Origin: Pseudomonadota bacterium
GTDB taxonomy: Bacteria > Pseudomonadota > Alphaproteobacteria > Caulobacterales > Caulobacteraceae
Direction of reading: 5' to 3'
Assembly (NCBI GenBank): GCA_021808285.1
Contig: JAKBBV010000006.1
Span: forward strand, 1 to 64,000
Length of the DNA: 64,000 bases
Position 1 is the stretch's first letter; each line of letters opens with the position of its first letter. This document shows positions 27,581-36,807 of the stretch, piece by piece. The notes below the pieces were generated by a model. That model saw only the letters and a program-made list of their open reading frames with translations. It had not been told where the DNA came from and did no database searches. A program made the translations under genes and the position numbers.

Positions 27581-28093
27581 TCAAGTCCGCGCCGGAGAGG
27601 TGTCGTCGAAACGCCACAGACCCGTGAACCCGGCGCGATAGCGCCAGGCCAGCAGGATCCAGCCGAGCGCCCAGCCGCCGCCCCAGACGAAGTTGCCGGT
27701 CAACTGCAGATGGAAAAGGAGGATGACGCAGACGGGCGGCGCCAGGATCGCCAGGCCCAGCGGCGCCGTCCGTCGCCACAACAGGGCCAGTCCCCCAAAG
27801 GCGTAATCGACCATCAGCAAGGGGTTCATGAAGCCCGAGGCGTTCAGAGCGTCGGAGAAGGCCTTGGAGGCCGGGGTCGGCTCATGAACGCCCGCCCCCC
27901 CGAACCAGAGCAGAGTCGCGACCATGCCGGCGACGAAGAGAAAATAGCCGCCGTAAAGCCAGCGCGCGCCGCGCCAGAACCACTCCACCAGACTGGTCCC
28001 GGCCACCGCGCGACGCGCCGCATCGCCGCCCAGGACGGGCGTCAGCAGGCCCAGACCGGAGAAGACGATGATTACAAACGGCAGAAGGTTCAT
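27581..28093 (-). CDS. Small membrane protein of unknown function
   Basis: 170 residues from the ATG at 28093, with four or so membrane helices (FVIIVFSGLGLL near the start; PLGLAILAPPVCVILLF later). The size and helix pattern resemble DoxX-like proteins, but I do not see a diagnostic motif. It is the first gene of the leftward three-gene operon. Confidence 0.68.
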   Translation of the reverse strand: MNLLPFVIIVFSGLGLLTPVLGGDAARRAVAGTSLVEWFWRGARWLYGGYFLFVAGMVATLLWFGGAGVHEPTPASKAFSDALNASGFMNPLLMVDYAFGGLALLWRRTAPLGLAILAPPVCVILLFHLQLTGNFVWGGGWALGWILLAWRYRAGFTGLWRFDDTSPART

Positions 28094-28390
28094 GGCGTCT
28101 CCCCCTCCAAGCCTGCCCGCGACCCACCGCAGTTTTCGCCTATTCGGGGCCGGGCGGGGCCTCAGACCTCGACTTTATCCAGGGTTGGACCGCCGGAGCA
28201 ATTCGACCCGTACGCGAGGAACGCCGCCGCTCACCGCAGTCCCATCCGGCGCCTTTGCGAGGAGACCCCGGTCCATCGTCTGAAAGAAGGACAGGATCGG
28301 ACACGGACAGGGTCGGGTCCAGTGCACGGCGTCGCCCAGAGCCGCGTGTCAAGGGACGCCCCAAGCTGATAGGCTCCTTCGCCCACAGAG

Positions 28391-29395
28391 ATGGAGGTCG
28401 GGTTGAGCGACGACAGATACGGGGACGGTGCGCCGAGCCTGCCCCGACGTGGCGTACTCTCGGGTCTGGGCTTCTCGGGTCTGGGCCTCTCGGGTTTGGG
28501 CCTCTCGACGGTCGGCGCGCCGATGGCGGTCGCAGAAGGCCGCCAGACGGAGGCCCGAACCTATGCCTTCAGCCAGGTGGACGTGTTTTCCCCCGAGCGG
28601 TTCGGGGGCAATCCCCTGGCGGTGGTGATCGGCGCCGACGACCTGAGCGAGGACGACCTCAAACGGTTCTCCATCTGGACGAATCTCAGCGAAACCACGT
28701 TCCTTCTGAAGCCCACCCATCCGCAGGCGGACTATCGCGTGCGCATCTTCTCTCTTGGCGACGAATTGCCCTTTGCCGGACACCCAACCCTGGGAACCTG
28801 TCATGTCTGGCTCAGGGCCGGCGGCGCGCCCAAGGGCGCGCACATCATCCAGGAATGCGCCCTGGGCCTGGTGCGCCTTCTCCGGGCGGACGGGCGGCTG
28901 GCCTTTGAGGCCCCGCCCTTGAGGCGTGCGCCGCCTCTGGACGCGGAGAGCCTGGCCCATATCCGCCGGGCGCTGGGCCTGGGCGAGGACGAGATCACCG
29001 CCTCGGCGCTTCTGGATGCGGGCCTGAAACAGCCGGCCATCATGATCCGCAGCCGAGAGCGACTGCTCGCGCTCAAGGTGAACTGGGCGGCCATGAACCT
29101 GAAGGTCCTGGGCGTGATCGCGCCCTGGCCCTCGCCGGCCCGGCCGGGCGATCCCCTGTTCGAGGTGCGGTGGTTCGATTCGACCTTGCCGGCCGGCGAA
29201 GATCCGGTGACCGGCAGTTTCAACGCCAGCGCCGCCCGCTGGATGATCGGCGCGGGCATGGCGCCGGATCGCTATGTCGTCAGTCAGGGAACGGCCCTGG
29301 GGCGTGTGGGCCGCGTCCACGTGGACAAGGACGGCGACAGTATCTGGATCGGCGGCGATGCGACCGATCACATTCTGGGTCAGCTGCAGCTTTAG
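28391..29395 (+). CDS. PhzF-family isomerase-like protein with Tat-type signal
   Basis: 334 residues. The PhzF fold motifs are complete: FGGNPLAVV (71-79), the catalytic Glu101 in NLSETTFLL, ELPFAGHPTLGT and EDPVTGSFNASAARW. Before them lies an N-terminal extension. It has PRR at 18-20, a Gly/Leu/Ser hydrophobic core and a possible cleavage site at APMAVAEG (43-50), as in a Tat signal peptide. PhzF proteins are normally cytoplasmic, so export would be unusual. The hydrophobic core is encoded by a 15-bp tandem repeat. The substrate is unknown. Confidence 0.88.
   Translation: MEVGLSDDRYGDGAPSLPRRGVLSGLGFSGLGLSGLGLSTVGAPMAVAEGRQTEARTYAFSQVDVFSPERFGGNPLAVVIGADDLSEDDLKRFSIWTNLSETTFLLKPTHPQADYRVRIFSLGDELPFAGHPTLGTCHVWLRAGGAPKGAHIIQECALGLVRLLRADGRLAFEAPPLRRAPPLDAESLAHIRRALGLGEDEITASALLDAGLKQPAIMIRSRERLLALKVNWAAMNLKVLGVIAPWPSPARPGDPLFEVRWFDSTLPAGEDPVTGSFNASAARWMIGAGMAPDRYVVSQGTALGRVGRVHVDKDGDSIWIGGDATDHILGQLQL
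28459..28503 (+). repeat. 15-bp tandem repeat, three copies, inside the PhzF signal region
   Basis: Three consecutive 15-base units of the form CTCGGGTCTGGGCCT differ at one or two positions. They encode repeated Ser-Gly-Leu-Gly-(Phe/Leu). Copy-number change in steps of 15 would lengthen or shorten the signal core without a frameshift. Confidence 0.9.
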
Positions 29396-29407
29396 AGGCG
29401 CCGGACT

Positions 29408-29878
29408 TCAGCCGCGCGCCGGTCCGCCCGCGTGGCGTCGCGCGCGAACCATGGCGGCGTCGAGCGCCTGCAGGAATCGCGACCGGTCGGCGGTCGTGAA
29501 GGGCGGCGGCCCGCGGGTGACCTCGCCGAACGACCGCAGATGCTCGCCCACCGCCCGGGAGGCCAGAGCCGTCCCGATATTGTCGGCGGTGAAGGCCCGG
29601 CCGGCCGGATGCAGGGCCTGCGCGCCGGCGGCGAGCACGCGCTGGGCCAGGGGAATGTCCGCGGTGATGACCACATCGCCCGGCGCCGCCCACCCCGCGA
29701 TCCAGTCGTCGGCGACATCGGGGCCCGCGTCCACGACAACCTGTCGGATGCGTGGGCGGTCAGGAAGCCGCAGCCAGGAATTGGACACCACCACGACCTC
29801 CACGCCATAGCGCGCGGCCACCCGATAGGCTTCGTCCTTCACCGGGCAGGCGTCGGCGTCGATATAGAGGATCGTCAT
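29408..29878 (-). CDS. YaiI/YqxD family protein (UPF0178, DUF188)
   Basis: 156 residues from MTILYIDADACPVK, the diagnostic start of the family, followed by VVSNS, VDAGPDVADDWIA and VITADIPLA. The fold is PIN-like with conserved Asp residues, which suggests a nuclease-type fold. The biochemical role is not established. It converges on the PhzF gene and is followed upstream by a tRNA gene on the same strand. Confidence 0.9.
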   Translation of the reverse strand: MTILYIDADACPVKDEAYRVAARYGVEVVVVSNSWLRLPDRPRIRQVVVDAGPDVADDWIAGWAAPGDVVITADIPLAQRVLAAGAQALHPAGRAFTADNIGTALASRAVGEHLRSFGEVTRGPPPFTTADRSRFLQALDAAMVRARRHAGGPARG

Positions 29879-29923
29879 GCCTCAAAACCTGCGCGCCGAT
29901 CCCGCCGCGCCGTGAGACCACGG

Positions 29924-29996
29924 TAGGCCCGGCAGGACTCGAACCTGCAACCAGACCGTTATGAGCGGCCGGCTCTAACCATTGAGCTACGGGCCC
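29924..29996 (-). tRNA. tRNA with CAT anticodon (probably tRNA-Ile2, otherwise elongator tRNA-Met)
   Basis: A 73-base cloverleaf on the reverse strand: acceptor GGGCCCG/CGGGCCT, D arm GCTC/GAGC, anticodon stem GGCCG/CGGTC around the loop CTCATAA (anticodon CAT), and T arm GCAGG-TTCGAGT-CCTGC. CCA is not encoded. An acceptor beginning GGGCCC and TGGTTAGAGC in the D arm resemble the lysidine-modified isoleucine tRNA that reads AUA more than the elongator methionine tRNA. It is not an initiator tRNA, because the anticodon stem lacks the three G-C pairs. Confidence 0.93.
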
Positions 29997-30053
29997 CCGA
30001 AGGCGGAGGAAGGCGCCTCGCCTATCACGCGCGCCGCTCCCGTCAAACTGGCG

Positions 30054-30539
30054 TCAGAGTCCCGCATCGGGCAGGGCCTCGGCCAGGCGGGCGGCCATTT
30101 CGCGACCCGGCAGGGCGCGCTGGCCCTCCATGACCGCAGAATAGAGATAGGGTTTTCGGGTTCCCTGGGTCACGCCCTCGGCCCAGCCGACCATGCGCGA
30201 GCCGTCCGGAGTGGTGTTGCAACTGGTCTTGCGGCCGTCGGGGAGGGTGGCGAAGCGGAGGGCCTCCTGCCCGGTGAGCATGCCGGGGCGATCGCAGGCA
30301 GGCAGCCCGCGAACGCAGTTGAATAGTTCGCCATAGCGATAGAGCACCTTGCCGGTCTTGGGGTCGGCCAGAAGCACGCAGGTGGTGGGATCGCCGATCT
30401 GGGCGCCGATGTTGGAATCCAGAGCCGCGGTGGGGAGCCGCGGCCCGCCACGCACCAGATGCTCGACCTTTGAACAGGCGCCGAGCCCGATGACCGGCGC
30501 CAGGATGACAAGGAGCAGGGTCCTGAAGGGCGGCGTCAT
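30054..30539 (-). CDS. Putative lipoprotein of unknown function
   Basis: 161 residues from MTPPFRTLLLVILAP. A lipobox-like LGAC ends the hydrophobic signal near residue 22, so it is probably lipid-anchored in the envelope. The mature part has DPTTCVLLADPKTGKVLYRYG and several more cysteines (LFNCVRGLPACDR, SCNTTPDG), which suggests disulfide bonds. No family is recognised. It lies 83 bp downstream of the Rieske oxygenase gene on the same strand. Confidence 0.7.
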   Translation of the reverse strand: MTPPFRTLLLVILAPVIGLGACSKVEHLVRGGPRLPTAALDSNIGAQIGDPTTCVLLADPKTGKVLYRYGELFNCVRGLPACDRPGMLTGQEALRFATLPDGRKTSCNTTPDGSRMVGWAEGVTQGTRKPYLYSAVMEGQRALPGREMAARLAEALPDAGL

Positions 30540-30622
30540 GGTCACTCCACTTCCTGTCCCGGCGCAAGGACCCAAGGCCAAGCGCATGTCGACGGTCATA
30601 TTCCGCCGCGACGGCGTCACGC

Positions 30623-31729
30623 TCAACTGGTCCAGCGCAAGCGCGTCGGGGCCACGGGGTTGGTGAATGGGCGACCCTCGCGGCGGCTGGCGACCCATTC
30701 CCGCTTGAGAGCCTGGTACCAGCGCGCCTGGCGGTCTGCGTCATCGATCCAGATGAAGCCCGGTCCAAAGGGCAGGTTGGCGTTCTGCAGGTTCACCATG
30801 GCGCCGTCCTGGCTCAGGAACCGCCTCGCCGCCCATCGCACCAGGGGCCGGGCGAGGGCGAAGACGGGGTGATCGGACCACAGGATCTGGGTGATTCGCG
30901 TGCGGGTCTCCGACTCCGGGGTGAGACAGGTGAGGGCGACGAGCTCGCGGCGCCCGACCTTCACATGCTCGAAGCGGAGGCCCGGAAGGCGAAACACGAT
31001 CTCGGTCACGGGCGCGCCGCCCAGAAGCCGGTAGGCGAGCGAGTTGGACGAGGGCTGATGGGGCAGCATGGCGAAACCCGCCTCAACCGGGCCGAACGCC
31101 TTGTCCTTGGCGTGGGCCGAGCCGTCGGGCCGCCACCACCACTGGCGATGCACATAGGGACCGTGGGCCGGATCCATGAGGCCGACCACCGCATGATCCA
31201 TGTGGGTCTCGAAGACCTGGCTCTCCACCAGACGCGCACCGCGCGCGGTGAGGCCTGGAAAGACGGGAAGATCGGGAATCGGGTCTGGGGCAGTGCGGCC
31301 AGGACCCGGAAGCCAAACATAGACGAGGCCCTGGCTTTCGGCGATCGGGAAGGCGGCGGCGGCGATGCGGCCGGCATCAACCGTCTGGTCCGGCGTCAGG
31401 GAGGGAATCGCGCGACAGCGGCCGTCCGGTCCGAAGCGCCAGCCATGATAGGGACAGGCGATGCTGGTCGCTCCATCGGCCTCGGTCACTAGCGTCCCGG
31501 CAGAGAGTGGCGCGGCGCGATGGGGGCAGATATCGCGCAGGGCCATCAGGGCCCCCGCCTTGTCCCGGGCGAGCAGGATCGGCTGACCCAGCATCTCGCG
31601 CCGGATCGGCCGGCCGGGCCGAAGTTCGGTGGAGAGGGCCGCGAAATGCCAGATATCGGTGACGAAAGCCTGGCCGAAGCGAACGTCGTCCGCCTCTGCA
31701 TCCTTCGCGGGGTCTGACGCGCGGCCCAT
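30623..31729 (-). CDS. Rieske non-haem iron oxygenase, alpha subunit type
   Basis: 368 residues. The Rieske cluster ligands are Cys68-x-His70 (CPHRAAPL) and Cys92-x2-His95 (CPYHGW). The mononuclear iron site lies in FETHMDHAVVGLMDPAHG. The layout fits single-component oxygenases of the vanillate demethylase/pheophorbide a oxygenase group, which demethylate or hydroxylate aromatic or sterol-like substrates with an external reductase. No reductase or beta-subunit gene is adjacent. The substrate is unknown. Confidence 0.87.
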   Translation of the reverse strand: MGRASDPAKDAEADDVRFGQAFVTDIWHFAALSTELRPGRPIRREMLGQPILLARDKAGALMALRDICPHRAAPLSAGTLVTEADGATSIACPYHGWRFGPDGRCRAIPSLTPDQTVDAGRIAAAAFPIAESQGLVYVWLPGPGRTAPDPIPDLPVFPGLTARGARLVESQVFETHMDHAVVGLMDPAHGPYVHRQWWWRPDGSAHAKDKAFGPVEAGFAMLPHQPSSNSLAYRLLGGAPVTEIVFRLPGLRFEHVKVGRRELVALTCLTPESETRTRITQILWSDHPVFALARPLVRWAARRFLSQDGAMVNLQNANLPFGPGFIWIDDADRQARWYQALKREWVASRREGRPFTNPVAPTRLRWTS

Positions 31730-31950
31730 GGTGGGGGTTTGTAGTGCAGACCCGCGATCAAATCACGCCCGGCCCCTCAACACAGGCCGTGACAGGCGCT
31801 CCCCCCCGTCGGGCCGGCAGGCTTTTGGGGACAGACCGGGGAGGACGAGGGCGTGGCGGCGTGGCCGCGGATGCACAGGCGGGCAACGGGACCTTAACCT
31901 TCGCGCGGGCTTGATGCGCGCCTTCGATCCTCCCTCTCAGGGCGACGCGC

Positions 31951-32652
31951 GTGCAAAGTCCTCACCTTCAAAATGCCGATCCTGAGATGCCGGAGACCGG
32001 CGTGGACCTCTCACCCGAGGAGATGCGCGATCTGCTGCGTCGCTGCTCGCCCTGGTTGAAGGGTGAGGATGCCCTGCTTTCGGAGCTGGGGCTGCGCCTT
32101 GACGCGGCCAACCTGGTGGAGTTCGGGCCGATCGCCCTCTCGCGGGTGAGCGCCGCCCATCGCCGTGAGTCCGACGAACGCCGCCGCCTCGAAGCCGTGG
32201 CCCGGGCCAACTATGCCGCCCAAGCCCAGACCCATGCCGCGGTCATCGATCTGCTGGACGCCCGGACTCTCGCCGAACTCGCCGACCGGATCGACCATCT
32301 GGCGCAGAGCCGGTTCGGGCTCGCCGCGGGCGTGATCGCCGCCGAGGGAGCGACCTCGTCCCCAGAAGGCTGGGTGGGGCTGGTGGAGGGTCAGGTGGAT
32401 GCCCTTCTGGGCCCGCACGGCCTGGCGCGGCTTGGCGTGTGTCCCACGGCCGTGGGGCTGTTCGGCGATCGGGCGCCGATGATCGGCAGCGCCGCGATTC
32501 TCCGGCTCGGTATGTGGAATCCCGTGCGTCAGGGGGTGCTGGCCTTCGGAGCGGCAGACCCGCTCGCCTTCAGCCCGGAGATGGGGGCCGAGCTCGTCAC
32601 CTTCCTCGCCCGGGTGGTTGAGCGGACGGCGGAACGATGGCCCGCGCCCTGA
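31951..32652 (+). CDS. DUF484 family protein
   Basis: 233 residues from a GTG at 31951, or 221 from the ATG at 31987. A helical N-terminus (LSPEEMRDLLRRCSPWL) is followed by a GAF-like C-terminal half with FGAADPLAFSPEMG, typical of DUF484. It overlaps xerC by 16 bp, the usual DUF484-xerC neighbourhood in proteobacteria. The function is not known. Confidence 0.85.
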   Translation: MQSPHLQNADPEMPETGVDLSPEEMRDLLRRCSPWLKGEDALLSELGLRLDAANLVEFGPIALSRVSAAHRRESDERRRLEAVARANYAAQAQTHAAVIDLLDARTLAELADRIDHLAQSRFGLAAGVIAAEGATSSPEGWVGLVEGQVDALLGPHGLARLGVCPTAVGLFGDRAPMIGSAAILRLGMWNPVRQGVLAFGAADPLAFSPEMGAELVTFLARVVERTAERWPAP

Positions 32653-33614
32653 GCCCGTCGACGAGCCCGGATCGCCCTAGCTCAAGCAGGGTCCGCACAG
32701 CGGAGGAGGCCCGCGGGGCCTGGCTCGTCTGGCTCCGCGACGAGCGCCGGGCAAGCCCGCGCACCTTGGAGTCATACGGCGCGGCCGTCACCGCCTTTCT
32801 CGCCTTCCTCGCGCGTCATCAGGGGGAGGAAGTGGGGCTGGAGGGCCTGTCCAGGGTCTCCGCCGCCGAGCTACGCGCCTATCTGGCCCATCGCCGCTCC
32901 GGGGAGCGGCCACTCTCGCCACGCTCTCTCGCCCAGGCCCTTTCCGCTATCCGGTCCTGGTATGGTTTTCTCGACCGCCGTCTGGGGGTGAGCAACGACG
33001 CGGTGGCCCGGGTGCGGGGTCCGCGCGTCAAGCCCGGCGCGCCGCGGCCCGTCTCCGAGCCCGACGCCGCCGCTCTGATCGCCGCCGCCGGCGAGCCGGC
33101 CGCCGCCGACCGCATCTGGACGGGCCTGCGCGATCAGGCGGTGCTCACCCTGCTCTGGGGCTGCGGCCTGCGCATCTCCGAGGCCCTGTCGCTAAAGCGC
33201 GCCGAAGCGCCTTTGCCGGCGTCCTTGCGCATCCTGGGCAAGGGCGGCAAGACGCGCCTCGTCCCGGTGCTGGGGGCTGTGCGCGAGGCGGTCGACGCCT
33301 ATCTGGAGGCTGCGCCCTTCGCCCTGGAGCCTGACGAGCCCCTATTTCGGGCCGTTCGAGGCGGACCCTTGACGCCGCGCCATGTCCAGGCCCTGACCCA
33401 GCGCCTGCGCGGCGCACTCGGCCTGCCGGATCGGGCGACGCCCCACGCCCTGCGCCACGCCTTCGCCACCCACCTGCTGGGCGCGGGCGCCGATCTGAGG
33501 TCGATCCAGGAACTTCTCGGCCACGCCTCGCTGAGCACCACGCAGCGCTACACCGCCGTGGACGCCCAGGGTCTGCTCGCCGCCTATGACCGCGCTCACC
33601 CGCACGCGGCCTGA
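32637..33614 (+). CDS. xerC: Tyrosine recombinase XerC
   Basis: 325 residues. The N-terminal SAM-like domain (SPRTLESYGAAVTAFLAFL) is followed by the catalytic domain with Arg179 (GCGLRISEAL), Lys in LGKGGKTR, His270-x-x-Arg273 (HALRH), His296 (LLGHASLSTTQRY) and nucleophile Tyr305. It resolves chromosome dimers at dif together with XerD and FtsK. Position after DUF484 supports XerC over XerD or a phage integrase, and no attachment-site context is seen. Confidence 0.92.
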   Translation: MARALSPSTSPDRPSSSRVRTAEEARGAWLVWLRDERRASPRTLESYGAAVTAFLAFLARHQGEEVGLEGLSRVSAAELRAYLAHRRSGERPLSPRSLAQALSAIRSWYGFLDRRLGVSNDAVARVRGPRVKPGAPRPVSEPDAAALIAAAGEPAAADRIWTGLRDQAVLTLLWGCGLRISEALSLKRAEAPLPASLRILGKGGKTRLVPVLGAVREAVDAYLEAAPFALEPDEPLFRAVRGGPLTPRHVQALTQRLRGALGLPDRATPHALRHAFATHLLGAGADLRSIQELLGHASLSTTQRYTAVDAQGLLAAYDRAHPHAA

Positions 33615-33635
33615 CCGGCCCCGGCGGCGCGGCCT

Positions 33636-34487
33636 TCAATCCGCTGAAATCCATCCCGCCGCCTTGAGGCGGGCGACCGCCGCGCGACTGACCGGCGCCT
33701 CCAGACCATTGGTCAACTCCAGAACGACCTGGCGTCCGCGGAGTCGGCTCCGCGCCACCGCGCCGCGCGCTACCCACCAGGAGCGGTGCACTTGAAGGCC
33801 CTCGACCCCCTCAAGTTCGGCGATGGCGACCTTCAGGGGAATAAGGATGAGGTCCGACCCGCGGGCCGTGTGCGCGCGCACGTAATGGTCCTCCATCCGC
33901 AGACACAGAAGCTCGCGGCCAAGGCGCGCCGGCAACCGTTCAAAAAAGGCGCCGGCGCCCAGGGCGGCGGGAGCAGCGGCGGGAGCAGCGGCGGGAGCGG
34001 CGATGGCCTCGACGGGGCGGGACTCCGCGCCGGTCGTCTCGACTGGGCGATCGGCCGCCCGGCTCCAGCGTTGGTCCATGAGATAGTAGAAGACGAAGGC
34101 GAGGGGCTCGGAGAGGATGAGAACCTGCACATAGGTTCCAAACAGCGGACCGGTCAGCCCGTGATTGGGCGGCCAGATCAGGGCCGAGTAGAGCCGAAGG
34201 ATCAGCGTCAAGGGCGCGGCGCCGACAGCGATCGCGAGGCCCAGGGAAAACCAGACGGGCAGATCCACGCGTTCGGCCGTCCGCACGGCCAGCCGCGAGG
34301 TCAGCGAGAGCACGCCAAAACCGATCCAGAGATTGCCGAGCCAGTAGGCGATCCGCATCGGCGCGCCGGCGGCCTGGTAGGTTCCAAACGGGCCGATGAC
34401 GCCCAGAAAGGCCCCGATGGCTCCGGCGATGGCGAGGTCGATCGCCCATTCGCGCGGCGTGCCCATAAGGGGGTGTCGGCGGGTCAT
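33636..34487 (-). CDS. Membrane-bound LytTR-family transcriptional regulator
   Basis: 283 residues. Four membrane helices lie in the first 140 residues, then an Ala/Pro linker of APAA repeats (about 160-175), then a LytTR DNA-binding domain with ELLCLRMEDHYVRAHTARG and VHRSWWVARGAV. It probably binds DNA directly from the membrane in response to an envelope signal; no histidine kinase is adjacent. It is convergent with xerC. Confidence 0.87.
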   Translation of the reverse strand: MTRRHPLMGTPREWAIDLAIAGAIGAFLGVIGPFGTYQAAGAPMRIAYWLGNLWIGFGVLSLTSRLAVRTAERVDLPVWFSLGLAIAVGAAPLTLILRLYSALIWPPNHGLTGPLFGTYVQVLILSEPLAFVFYYLMDQRWSRAADRPVETTGAESRPVEAIAAPAAAPAAAPAALGAGAFFERLPARLGRELLCLRMEDHYVRAHTARGSDLILIPLKVAIAELEGVEGLQVHRSWWVARGAVARSRLRGRQVVLELTNGLEAPVSRAAVARLKAAGWISAD

Positions 34488-34707
34488 GGTGCGGATTTAG
34501 CCTGAGCCGCCAGGGCGCGCCAATCGCCGAACCCGTGGCTGTCGTCGCAGACCCGCGAGGCGGGCGAGCGTCCGGTCCCTCGCCCTCAGATCTGGCGCCC
34601 CGAGCCGTTCGCCCTGACGCGAACCCGTTGGCCCATTGGCGCAGCGTCGCTGGCGGTTCTCGTCACATCGAGGCGGGATGGGGCGGTCCTTTCCACGAGG
34701 TGTCCCC

Positions 34708-35337
34708 ATGAGCCTGGCCCCATCCGCCGCCGCGTCCCCTCTCACGCCCAAACCCTTCGCGGGCGCGCGCATCCATCCCGTGATCCACGCCGGCAAATGG
34801 CTGGCGGCCGATCTTCTCTCGACCCTGGTCTTTGTCGGCCTATACGCCCTCTTTCACAGCCTCGCCCTGGCCATCGCCCTGGGCATCGCCGCGGGGGTCG
34901 GGCAGGTCGCCTGGCTGAGATGGCGCCGGGCGCCCATCGACGCCATGCAGGCGATGAGCCTGGCCCTGGTGGTGGTGTTCGGCGGGGCCTCGCTGCTGAC
35001 CCGCGATCCGCGGTTCATCATGCTCAAGCCGACCCTGATCTATGCCGCGATCGGCGCGGTCATGCTCAAGCGCGGGTGGATGCGCCGTTACATGCCCCCC
35101 GAGGCGAGCGCGATGGCGCCCGACCTGGCGGACCGGTTCGGCCATGTCTGGGCGGGCCTGATGTTCCTCACCGGCGCGGTCAATCTCGGCTTCGTGGTCA
35201 ATGGCGACCCCAAGCTCTGGGCCGTGTTCATCGGGGTCGCGCCACTGACCTCGAAACTTGTTCTTTTCGCCATCCAGTACGGGGTGACCCGCGCCCTCGT
35301 GCGCCAGCGTCTCGCCGCCGCGCCCGCGCTCTCGTGA
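34708..35337 (+). CDS. IspZ/YciB-like inner membrane septation protein
   Basis: 209 residues from MSLAPSAAASPLTPK at 34708. Five to six helices are visible, with KPTLIYAAIGAVMLKRGWM and GLMFLTGAVNLGFV, the signature stretches of the IspZ/YciB family, which is needed for normal cell division and envelope integrity. The N-terminus is longer and less hydrophobic than in E. coli YciB. It is monocistronic and convergent with the lpd end of the TCA cluster. Confidence 0.82.
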   Translation: MSLAPSAAASPLTPKPFAGARIHPVIHAGKWLAADLLSTLVFVGLYALFHSLALAIALGIAAGVGQVAWLRWRRAPIDAMQAMSLALVVVFGGASLLTRDPRFIMLKPTLIYAAIGAVMLKRGWMRRYMPPEASAMAPDLADRFGHVWAGLMFLTGAVNLGFVVNGDPKLWAVFIGVAPLTSKLVLFAIQYGVTRALVRQRLAAAPALS

Positions 35338-35368
35338 GGCGCCGCGGCCGACGCCCGGCGGAACGCGG

Positions 35369-36763
35369 TCAGGCCTGCATGGTCCAGCCCTCGACCCCCA
35401 TGGCCGCCTGGCGCAGCGCCTCGGACCGGGTGGGGTGGGGATGGCAGGTCCTCGCCACATCCTCGGAGGCGCCCCCGAACTCCATGGCCACGCAGTATTC
35501 GCCGATCATCTCGCTCACCGAGGGCCCGATCATGTGCACGCCCAGAATGCGGTCGCTGGCGGCATCCGCCAGCACCTTCACGAAGCCCTCGGCCTCGTGG
35601 TTGACCTTGGCCCGGGAATTGGCGGTAAACGGGAACTTTCCGACCTTGTAGGCGATATTGGCCGCCTTCAACTCCTCCTCGGTGGCGCCGACCGTGGCGA
35701 CCTCGGGGAAGGTGTAGATGACATTGGGAATGACGCTGTAGTTCACATGCCCGGCGTGACCGGCGAGGGACTCGATGCAGGCCACCGCCTCGTCCTCGGC
35801 CTTGTGCGCCAGCATGGGACCGTGGGTGACATCGCCGATGGCGTAGACGCCCGGCGCGCTGGTCGCGAACCGGTCGGTCTCGATGAAGCCCCGCGCATCG
35901 GTCTTCACGCCCACTGCCTCCAGGCCCAGCCCCTCCGTCACCGGACGCCGGCCGATGGCGAGCAGAACATAGTCCGCCTCCAGGGCGCGGGTCTCGCCGC
36001 CGGCCACAGGTTCGAACGTCACCGTGACCCCGGTCTTCTTGGCCTTGGCGCCGGTGACCTTGGCCCCGAGTTCGAAGACCATTCCCTGCTTGGTCAGAGC
36101 CCGCTGAAAGGTCCTGGCGGTCTCCGCGTCGAGCGTCGGGGTGATGCGATCGAGGTACTCCACCACGGTGACCTGCGCGCCCAGGCGGCGCCAGACCGAT
36201 CCCAGCTCCAGGCCGATGACGCCGGCCCCGATCACCACCAGATGCTTGGGAACCTCCGGCAGGTCGAGGGCGCCGGTGGAATCGACGATCCGCTTCTGGT
36301 CCACCTCCACGCCGGTCAGCGGCGAGGGCTCGGATCCGGTGGCGATCACCACGGCCTTGGCGCTGAGCGCGGTCGCTCCGTCCGGCCCGGTCACCTCCAC
36401 CTGGCCAGGACCCACGAGCCGGCCCCACCCCTTGATCCAGTCCACCTTGTTCTTGCGGAAGAGGAATGCGATGCCCTTGGTCAGGGCGTCCACGGACTGG
36501 GCCTTCTGGCCCATCATGTTCGGCAGATTGAGCTGGACCGTGGCGTCGATTCCAAGCCCCGCGAAATCCGTCTTCGCCACCTCGAACATCTCCGAGGCGT
36601 GCAGCAGGGCCTTGGAGGGGATGCACCCGACGTTCAGGCAGGTTCCCCCTAGGGTGGCGCGACTCTCCACGCAGGCGGCCTTGAGGCCGAGCTGGCCGGC
36701 GCGGATGGCCGCGTTGTAGCCGCCGGGCCCGCCTCCGATGATGACGACGTCATAGTCGGCCAT
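35369..36763 (-). CDS. lpdA: Dihydrolipoyl dehydrogenase (E3)
   Basis: 464 residues, full length. The FAD loop is [10 protein letters not shown], the redox disulfide is Cys42/Cys47 in [13 protein letters not shown], and the C-terminal catalytic His/Glu lies in [10 protein letters not shown]. It reoxidises the lipoyl groups of SucB using NAD. It is the last gene of the leftward TCA block, 44 bp after sucB. Confidence 0.96.
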   Translation of the reverse strand: MADYDVVIIGGGPGGYNAAIRAGQLGLKAACVESRATLGGTCLNVGCIPSKALLHASEMFEVAKTDFAGLGIDATVQLNLPNMMGQKAQSVDALTKGIAFLFRKNKVDWIKGWGRLVGPGQVEVTGPDGATALSAKAVVIATGSEPSPLTGVEVDQKRIVDSTGALDLPEVPKHLVVIGAGVIGLELGSVWRRLGAQVTVVEYLDRITPTLDAETARTFQRALTKQGMVFELGAKVTGAKAKKTGVTVTFEPVAGGETRALEADYVLLAIGRRPVTEGLGLEAVGVKTDARGFIETDRFATSAPGVYAIGDVTHGPMLAHKAEDEAVACIESLAGHAGHVNYSVIPNVIYTFPEVATVGATEEELKAANIAYKVGKFPFTANSRAKVNHEAEGFVKVLADAASDRILGVHMIGPSVSEMIGEYCVAMEFGGASEDVARTCHPHPTRSEALRQAAMGVEGWTMQA

Positions 36764-36807
36764 GGATCGTCTCTTCTCGCTTCTGTTCCTGGAACCCTTG
36801 TCGCCGG

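Noticed and set aside
28459-28503. Possible CRISPR-like or regulatory repeat array
   Set aside because: The 15-bp units are contiguous without spacers and in frame inside a gene, so this is a coding tandem repeat.
32637-33614. Phage integrase marking an integrated element
   Set aside because: The DUF484 overlap and full XerC motif set indicate the housekeeping recombinase. No attachment sites or phage genes lie nearby, and the tRNA at 29924-29996 is not adjacent.
35088-36626. 512-codon reverse frame overlapping lpdA
   Set aside because: It is the +1 frame of the lpdA region, is Arg/Gly-rich and lacks any motif, while lpdA is intact.
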